From: Spirochaetales bacterium
GTDB lineage: Bacteria; Spirochaetota; Spirochaetia; JABEVK01
Length of the DNA: 7,714 bases
Direction: 5' to 3'
Assembly: GCA_013043995.1 (NCBI GenBank)
Contig: JABEVL010000317.1
Coordinates: 1-7,714 of the forward strand
Shown in pieces: positions 1-6,000 of this stretch. The position numbers were made by a program, and so were the translations under genes. The notes under the pieces were generated by a model that saw nothing but the letters and a program-made list of their open reading frames with translations, made no database searches and was not told the origin of the DNA. The first letter of the stretch is position 1. Every line of letters starts with the position of its first letter.

Positions 1-1685
1 CCCGTCGCACTTCCGTCAGCGGGAGCGCTCCAAGAGACCGTGAGCGGTATGCCGGAGCCTGTGGCCGCTACGGTTAAACCCGTAACCGGCGAAGTGACCG
101 AGGCGCTTGAGCCGGCCGTCTGGTTGGCCAAAAGCACTTGTCCCCTATTGCCCCAGGAGTTGTCCGCTTCAACCCAGATGTCCCACGAGGTTCCGCCGCC
201 CAGGCCTGTTATCGTGTAAGAACCCAAGGTGGCTCCCGTGTCAATTTTTATAGCTCCCGTGCCGGCAACCGACGGCGGTGTGGCCTGATGCGGTGCGTAA
301 TAAACTACGTAGTCTGTGGCCCCGGCCGAGGGTGTCCAGCTCAATTGCAGCGAGCCAGCTCCCTGAGACGCGCTCAGACCGCTCACCAGAGCAGGCCGCG
401 CGCCCGTGGTCACCGAAACGCTCGCCGGCGTGGCACAGCTTCCCAACAGGTTTTTGGCCACAAGATAAATATCGTAGGTAGTTCCCTCGCCCAGAGAGGT
501 CAGATTGATCGCTCTTGCCGTTGCTGGCAAAGGATTCTGCGCCACGGGGGTAGCCGAGGCGAAGGCCGTTGGATGCACCCCGTAGAAGACATCGTATTCG
601 GTGACCGTATCAGCGGGAGCCGCCCAAGCCAAAGCCACCGCAAAGCTCGTCAGGCTTGCCGTCGCACTCAAAGACACGGGAGTTGCAGGAACTGAGCCCA
701 TCATTGCTGACTGCACCGTAGCCGCACTGACACCGGCAGAGTTGGAGGCCTTTACCCAGAAGTAGTAATTCGTGAAAGCCGACAACCCCGACGGAACGTA
801 ATTCAACGTCGAGGGGGAAAGTGTCGCGTTGGGTGTCGCGGGGATCAAGGAAGTGGTCGACCAGTAGACAAGGTAGTTCAGTACCGGGGGCTTCAATCCC
901 GAATTGGCCACGTCAGTCCAGGCCAGGCTAATGGTGGAAGGCCCACCAGTTGCAGTCAGAACCACCGGTGCCGGAACTGCGTTCGGTGTTCCGCTGGCCA
1001 TCAGCGGAGCTGAACTTCCCACCACGTTGGACGAGGCCACCCAAAAGTTGTATGAGGCACCACTGGCCAAGCCACTCACCGTCCAGGAACAGGCTGTTCC
1101 GGTTTGCAGGGCCTGCGAAAGCGTCAGTTGAAGATTCGGAGCTGACGGCTGTGTGGATGTCGTTGACCAGAAAACCTCGAACCCCTGAGCTGCAGCCTGC
1201 GTGTTCGAGAAACTCCAGCTTAATTGCACCGAACTCGTGCTCGCCGCCATCGCCTGCAAGTTTGTTACAGCCGCGGGTACGCCAAAATAAAGGGAGGCCG
1301 AGACCGACGGTCCGCTCCCCGCCGAGTTTTTGGGAGCAACCCAAAACCAGTACGTCGAACCCGCGGTTAACCCCGAGGCTGTGTAACTCGTCGCGCTTGA
1401 GGGGGCACTTCCCTGGGGCTGGGCCGGTACAGAATTGCTCGTCGCCCAGTAAATATCATAAGACGATACGGTCCCGGCGGCGGCCTTCCACGAAAGAAGA
1501 ACCGAAGCCGAGTCGGCCAGGGTCGCTGAAAGCGCGCTTGCGGCCGCCGGCACTCCTGTGGTTTGCGCGCCGGTTGGTGCGGTTGTGTTTCCGACCGGAG
1601 GACTGCACGCTAGAGTTTGCGCAAACAGTAAAATCAGAATAATTGCCAGCGCTACAGTCGAAAACCCCGACCTTGATTGATTCAT
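1..1685 (-). CDS. Predicted secreted lipoprotein with tandem fibronectin type III domains (3' end outside window)
   Basis: This minus-strand reading frame stays open from an ATG at 1685-1683 to the left edge: 561 codons without a stop, so the C-terminus is missing. A GAGGTG Shine-Dalgarno (1691-1696) lies five bases before the ATG. Residues 1-27 form a bacterial export signal: a short N-terminus with one Arg, a hydrophobic core (about 11-22), then Thr-Leu-Ala-Cys with Cys27. This fits a slightly weak lipobox, so the protein is probably membrane-anchored by lipid. The rest is a row of fibronectin type III-like domains, each with the B-strand Trp (residues 66, 157, 256, 354, 450, 552, spaced 91-102), a Tyr-x-Val/Ile-Tyr strand and the Tyr-x-Phe/Ile-Trp-Val-x-Ala-x-Asn strand. 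Five are complete and a sixth starts near 533. No catalytic domain is visible; one could lie beyond the edge. It may act in surface adhesion, as a spacer, or in polysaccharide binding. Its position just downstream of the LacI gene suggests, but does not prove, control by that regulator. Confidence 0.85.
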   Translation of the reverse strand, partial: MNQSRSGFSTVALAIILILLFAQTLACSPPVGNTTAPTGAQTTGVPAAASALSATLADSASVLLSWKAAAGTVSSYDIYWATSNSVPAQPQGSAPSSATSYTASGLTAGSTYWFWVAPKNSAGSGPSVSASLYFGVPAAVTNLQAMAASTSSVQLSWSFSNTQAAAQGFEVFWSTTSTQPSAPNLQLTLSQALQTGTACSWTVSGLASGASYNFWVASSNVVGSSAPLMASGTPNAVPAPVVLTATGGPSTISLAWTDVANSGLKPPVLNYLVYWSTTSLIPATPNATLSPSTLNYVPSGLSAFTNYYFWVKASNSAGVSAATVQSAMMGSVPATPVSLSATASLTSFAVALAWAAPADTVTEYDVFYGVHPTAFASATPVAQNPLPATARAINLTSLGEGTTYDIYLVAKNLLGSCATPASVSVTTGARPALVSGLSASQGAGSLQLSWTPSAGATDYVVYYAPHQATPPSVAGTGAIKIDTGATLGSYTITGLGGGTSWDIWVEADNSWGNRGQVLLANQTAGSSASVTSPVTGLTVAATGSGIPLTVSWSAPADGSAT

Positions 1686-1703
1686 TTGGACACCTCTAGG
1701 CCG

Positions 1704-1732
1704 ATGATAGGGCCAGCTTTCCGAGCCGTCAA
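1704..1732 (-). promoter_or_regulatory. Sigma-70-like promoter of the FN3 lipoprotein gene
   Basis: Read on the minus strand, TTGACG (1732-1727) and TATCAT (1709-1704) each match the -35 and -10 consensus at five of six positions and are separated by exactly 17 bases. Transcription would begin near 1697, leaving a leader of about 12 nucleotides that consists almost entirely of the GAGGTG ribosome-binding site and its spacer. The proposed operator-like repeats lie just upstream. The start site is inferred from spacing only. Confidence 0.6.
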
Positions 1733-1744
1733 ACGAAAAAGTGC

Positions 1745-1786
1745 TCAAATCTATTTGATTACGTGACCATGATTTAAACAAATCAT
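1745..1786. promoter_or_regulatory. Two A/T-rich palindromes upstream of the lipoprotein promoter
   Basis: The first palindrome, TCAAATCTATTTGA (1745-1758), has perfect 6-base arms around CT. The second, ATGATTTAAACAAATCAT (1769-1786), has perfect 7-base arms around AAAC. The first begins 13 bases upstream of the proposed -35 box. Both overlap copies of the 17-bp direct repeat, so they may be binding sites for a dimeric regulator. Neither has the central CG step usual for LacI-family operators, so a different factor or chance is possible. Confidence 0.35.
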
Positions 1787-1804
1787 CTTGATTACGTGAC
1801 CATG
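1755..1804. repeat. Perfect 17-bp direct repeat, two copies 33 bp apart
   Basis: The sequence TTGATTACGTGACCATG occurs at 1755-1771 and again, without mismatch, at 1788-1804. The start-to-start distance of 33 bp is about three DNA helical turns, which would place both copies on nearly the same face of the helix. Each copy contains an imperfect palindrome centred on a CG step (TTACGTGA), the arrangement typical of LacI-family operators. The pair lies 22-72 bp upstream of the -35 box of the lipoprotein gene and downstream of the LacI gene. A regulatory pair is the best reading; the protein that binds is unknown. Confidence 0.6.
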
Positions 1805-1814
1805 CTTGGACGTT

Positions 1815-1839
1815 AAAAAATGAGCGGGAACAAATTCCC
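1815..1839 (-). terminator. Possible weak intrinsic terminator after the LacI gene
   Basis: On the minus strand, nine bases after the LacI stop codon, GGGAA and TTCCC can pair around a TTTG loop (1839-1826). A run of six T follows (1820-1815), offset by five bases from the stem. The stem is short and the U-tract is not immediately adjacent, so termination may be partial and some readthrough into the lipoprotein gene is possible. Confidence 0.4.
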
Positions 1840-1847
1840 CTTTCAGC

Positions 1848-2891
1848 TTAGTTCAGCTTGCGCACACTGGCACGTTCCACCAGGGTCAAAGGAACAATCA
1901 CGTCGCGAACCGGGGCATCGGGGTTACGAATACGCTCGATCAGAAGCTCAGCTCCGATACGTCCGATGGCTTTCAGGGGCTGGGCGATGGTGGTCAGCGG
2001 TGGGTTGGACAATCGGGCGCCGTCGACGTCGTCAAAGCCGACTAGCGAAACATTTTCGGGAACCCGCAGCCCCTTTTCGGCCAGGGCCTTCAGTGCGCCA
2101 AAGGCCAGGTCGTCATTGCCGCAAAAAATCGCCGTGATGGGGGTCGCTCGATCCAGAAGTTCAAGGGTATTGCGGTAGCCAACTTCGATGAGGAATTCTC
2201 CGCTCGTCGTCAGCTCGGGCCGAAAAGGAATTCCGGCCGCTTCAAGGGCGTCACGGTAACCTCTTTCGCGTGCTATTGCTGCCATGTGTCTGGGCGGGCC
2301 GTTGACCAGGGCAATGTCCCGGTGGCCGTTATCGGTCAGGTGACGCACAGCGGTAAAGGCGCCCAGGCGGTCGTCGACGTTGACGGTAGTGAGGCTGGTT
2401 CCCGTGAAGGGCGAGTAGATCGCCACGCAGGGGATTTTCTCGCGCTCGATGCGTTCCAGCTGGTCGGTCCAGGGGCTCAGCGCGATAAAAAGCAGACCGT
2501 CGCATTTGTTTTCCAGATAGGGCCGCAGGAAGTCATGGCCTTCAGGATCACCTGAGTGGCCGGGGTTGTCCAGGAAGGTGATCAGCAAGTCAAAGCGGTT
2601 GGTGAAACAGCTTTGCGAAATGCCATGGGTGATCGTCTGGAAAAAAGTGTTCTGGAAAAGGCTTTCGTAGAACTGGGTCGGGGTTGTTACAGACAGAACG
2701 TTCATGTTGTTACCCCTGATGGCGCGCGCCGAGACGCTGGGGTAGTAGCCCAACTCCCGCACAACTTCGAGAACAAGTTGCCGGGTTTCGTCGGTGACGT
2801 GGGGATCGTTGGCCATCACTCGGGTGACGGTCATGGGGGAAACGCCGGCCCGTCGTGCGACCTCTGCCCTAGTAACCATGGTGCTTTTCAT
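1848..2891 (-). CDS. LacI-family transcriptional regulator
   Basis: This is a complete 347-residue regulator, the usual LacI-family length. Residues about 9-30 form the helix-turn-helix (Val-Ala-Arg-Arg-Ala-Gly-Val-Ser, then Met-Thr-Val-Thr-Arg-Val). A hinge helix follows near 52-60 (Ser-Val-Ser-Ala-Arg-Ala-Ile-Arg-Gly). The effector-binding core runs from about 63 to the end, with family landmarks Val-Asn-Val-Asp-Asp (170-174), Gly-Asn-Asp-Asp (258-261) and Val-Gly-Phe-Asp-Asp (284-288). It should bind operator DNA as a dimer and release it, or bind it, on contact with a small sugar; the ligand cannot be read from sequence. Flanking genes suggest an alpha-glucan-derived sugar. The start is uncertain: GTAGG directly abuts the first ATG, leaving no normal spacing, whereas Met5 (2879) has AGGA 11 bases upstream and leaves an intact helix-turn-helix. 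No clear promoter was found; a TAAAAT at 2906-2901 lacks a good -35 partner. Confidence 0.93.
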   Translation of the reverse strand: MKSTMVTRAEVARRAGVSPMTVTRVMANDPHVTDETRQLVLEVVRELGYYPSVSARAIRGNNMNVLSVTTPTQFYESLFQNTFFQTITHGISQSCFTNRFDLLITFLDNPGHSGDPEGHDFLRPYLENKCDGLLFIALSPWTDQLERIEREKIPCVAIYSPFTGTSLTTVNVDDRLGAFTAVRHLTDNGHRDIALVNGPPRHMAAIARERGYRDALEAAGIPFRPELTTSGEFLIEVGYRNTLELLDRATPITAIFCGNDDLAFGALKALAEKGLRVPENVSLVGFDDVDGARLSNPPLTTIAQPLKAIGRIGAELLIERIRNPDAPVRDVIVPLTLVERASVRKLN

Positions 2892-2932
2892 CCTACACGA
2901 ATTTTACTTTGCACGTCTTCCCCCTCGTGTTC

Positions 2933-2940
2933 TAACGTTA
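2933..2940. promoter_or_regulatory. Candidate LacI-type operator upstream of the LacI gene
   Basis: TAACGTTA is a perfect 8-bp palindrome with the AACGTT core found in several LacI-family operators such as those of PurR. It lies 41 bp upstream of the first ATG of the regulator, where autoregulation would be expected. An 8-bp palindrome can easily occur by chance, and symmetry does not extend further outward. Confidence 0.25.
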
Positions 2941-3018
2941 TTCTTGGACCATCGGCGGACTGGCCCCGCCCCCCATTCTCGGGAACTGGCCAGGACCGGC
3001 ACTTCTTGCAGACAGACG

Positions 3019-3050
3019 AAAAAAAAGAAGCCCCGTTTCAGGGGCTTCTT
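3019..3050 (-). terminator. Strong intrinsic terminator of the large hydrolase gene
   Basis: On the minus strand, AAGAAGCCCC and GGGGCTTCTT form a perfect 10-bp stem (3050-3041 with 3034-3025) around a six-base loop. It runs directly into eight T (3026-3019), the first two of which are part of the stem. It begins 20 bases past the stop codon of the hydrolase and should separate that transcript from the LacI gene. On the plus strand the following sequence is only mildly T-rich, so terminator function there is less likely. Confidence 0.9.
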
Positions 3051-3069
3051 CCTCATTCTAAGAATCAGA

Positions 3070-6000
3070 TCACTGGACTGTAGCCGTCAGCGTTGTCGTG
3101 GCGACGTTGATCGTCAAGGTCACGTTTTGTCCGGCTGTACAAGGGATGCTGATCTGAGTGTTCGCCGAGTTGCTAAAGCTGATGTTGCTTGACTTGGACC
3201 ACGATCCAAAGCCCCAGGCACCGTTCCAGCCTGACGAGATGTTGCAGACCTGAAGTTCAAGAGTGCTCGTGTTGTTGCCGCGCGCGATCGTCGTGCTGGT
3301 AACGCCGTTGGGAATCGTCACCGTGTAGGTGTTGTTGGGCGAAGCCGAAAGGGTGTTGGCCGTAAGACTCCAGTTGTTCGCATCACCAGGGAAAGTCACA
3401 CTCTGTGAAGAACCGTTGTTGATGAAGGTGATCGTGAGGGTTCCGCTGGAAGTAGAGGCAATCGTGTAAGTCGACGTTGAAACCGCACTGGCGGTGTAAC
3501 CCGTTTTGACAGCGATGGCCTGAATCGTTTCAGCTGCACTCACCTTCACACTGGCACTCCCTGAACCCGCTGTCCCGCTGGAGCTGCTGGTTGTTGGCGT
3601 CGTCCCATCCGTGGTGTAGTAAATCGTTGATCCGGTTGTCGCCGAACTGATCGTCACGGACGTCCCCGCCGCGACAGCGCTGGCCCCTGGGCTGAAGGTG
3701 GGAGCCGCAACAGCCAGGATGGTGTATGCCGCCGATGTCGCCGTGCTTGTGGAATATCCTGACTCCGCAGCAAGGGCCCTGATCGTCACAGCGCCCGACA
3801 CTGTCACTGTCGCGCTGGACGAGCCGGCGGTTCCGCTGGAACTGCTGGTTGTAGGTGCCGAACCGTCTGTCGTGTAGTAGATCGTTGAACCCGATGTTGA
3901 CGAACTGATCGTCACCGTCGTGCCGGTTGTGACAGCGCTGGCACCGGGGCTGAAGCTTGGAGCAGCAACCGCTGGGAGCACGTTCGTCGTCACGGAGTAG
4001 GTCAGAGTTGAGTCGTTGAATTGGAAGGTGTAGTTTCCCGCGCCTGAAGTGGTGAAGCTGATATTTCCTCCATTGACTCCAGCGGTGCCCGCCGTTGCCG
4101 AAGTACCCCAGTTGGAACCCGTAGCCCAGTTGCCCAGTGCGTCGTACTTGTACTGATAAGCCGTCGAGGCCGCCAGACTCACCTGAACTTGCCAGACGTG
4201 GTCGGCGACCAAACTCATGGCTGTTGTTCCCCAAGAGTTCATCGTCCCCCTCAGGTACATCGTCGGGTAGTTAGAAGCATAGCCCGTCGAGACCGTGTAG
4301 GTTGCACTGGCAACAGCACTGTTATTGTCCCCAGGGGCAACCGCGAGGGCTTTGACCGTTTCACCCACGCTCACCGTGACACTCGCCGAAGCTGAGCCCG
4401 CAGTTCCGCTGGAGCTGCTGGTTGTGGGCGTCGAACCGTCTGTCGTGTAGTAGATGGTCGAACCCGAAGTCGCCGAACTGATCGTCACGGTTGTACCGCT
4501 GCTCAGGGCTCCTGAACCGGGATTAAAGGTCGGGGTAGCTGCCGTTACAGTTGTCCCGATCGTGTAGGTCACGCTTGAAACGTTGCTGTTGGTGTAACCC
4601 GGGACAACGGCGATGGCCTTCAAAGTTTCTGAACCGCTCGAAACTGTCGACAACGGACCGCTATAAAGCGACGAACTCGTCGTCGGCGTCGTCCCGTCTG
4701 TCGTGTAGTAGATCATCGCTCCCGAGCTGGCGTCACTGATCGTGACCGTCTGAGAAGAGGAATAGCTTCCAGAAACAGGGCTGATGGCCGGTGTCGCTGC
4801 CGTTGGTGTGCTGTAAGTGATGTTGTAGTCGCGGGCGATAAAGTCGCTATCCGTGTACCCAGGAACAACGGCGATCGCTCGAACCAAAGTCGCGCTCGTC
4901 AACGTGAAGGGACCCGAATATTTATTCGAAGCAGTCGTCGGGTAGCTGCCGTCGGTGGTGTAGTAGATGGTCGCACCGCTGGTTGAGTCTGCCAAAGAAA
5001 CCGTTTGAGGCGAGCTGAAGGTACCGTCGGCGGGACTCATTGTGGGAGTTGCAGCCTGGACCGGCAGTGTACCGGCTGTGATGAAGGGGTCAGTCCCCGC
5101 GACGCTTCCCGTGGGGCTTTCGGTGTACCCTGAAAGACCGCCGGGATTGTACAAACCCGACCCGACCATCACGGTTTGGATCTTGGAACGAGTGACGTTC
5201 CCCCGGGTGTCGGTCGCCTGGATGTAGTAGTCAAGCAACTGGTCCTTGTACTGGTTCAGGTAGCAGTAATAAAGCTGTCCGGTCTCTTGGGCCGGCAAAA
5301 CCGCCATGGTAGCTTGGTCCGTAGGCACCCAAGGAACCCCGTTCATCACTTGACGGTAATTCCGCATTTCCATCGGGTAACTCGTCCACGCGCTCACGTT
5401 CGACGGCGTGATGTTGAGGCCGGGTGTTCCCTGAAGTGCTGCAGGGTCGTAGACTTTGAACGTGTCATCCGAAGCGTCGATATTCGTGCTGGAATGGGTT
5501 CTCACCATCAGCTGAACATTTGAAACACCCGAGACGTCGTACACGTAGGAATAGATCACAAAATGGGTGTTGTACCACTGAACGGTCCAGCCCTCGGCCT
5601 TGGAAGCGTTGACCGAACCGGGATTGTAAGGGTAGCGCTGAGGCCACCAGATCGACGGGCCCGTGGTGTCCTGCGAAAGGTGGGAATCCACGTAGGGTTC
5701 CGAGAAGACCAGAGAGTTGTTAAAGGCCAGAGTAGGCTTCACGTCGTCATCTTCATTTTCGCCGTAGTAGCCAAAGCCCGAGTCCATGGACGGAAGCAGG
5801 AAGTACCAGGCCAACTCAGCCGGGTTGGCACCGCCTTTGTAATTGTTGTTAGGATCGCCTTTGACAGGTGCTGCGATCATCCAGGGGTTAAGCTGATTGC
5901 CAGGGTAGGTGACTTGGTGGTCTAGGGTCGTCGTGGGCGACCAGTAGTTGGGGTTAGCCGCCAGCCAAATCTGCTCGGCAGTCTCGGCGTAATTTAAGGG

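Noticed and set aside
138..695. Plus-strand open frame of 185 codons
   Set aside because: It lies wholly opposite the FN3 lipoprotein gene. Its translation is Arg-, Ser- and Gln-rich with no recognisable domain, whereas the minus-strand frame gives repeated FN3 motifs.
928..1344. Minus-strand open frame of 138 codons
   Set aside because: It is in a different frame from the lipoprotein gene at the same place. It lacks FN3 periodicity and a ribosome-binding site.
950..1642. Plus-strand open frame of 230 codons
   Set aside because: It is antisense to the first FN3 domains and the signal peptide. Its Pro/Arg/Ser-rich composition is typical of a shadow frame in GC-rich DNA.
2959..2993. ACTGGCC repeated at 2959-2965 and 2985-2991, the second as part of a CTGGCCAG palindrome
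   Set aside because: It is short and GC-rich, with a loop of about 20 bases and no T-run. It does not make a convincing terminator or operator.
2556..3083. Plus-strand open frame of 175 codons
   Set aside because: It is antisense to the conserved LacI DNA-binding region and runs through the hydrolase terminator. Its protein shows no family features.
3530..4234. Minus-strand open frame of 234 codons
   Set aside because: It is an out-of-frame reading of the repeat region of the hydrolase gene. Its apparent internal repetition only mirrors the DNA repeats.
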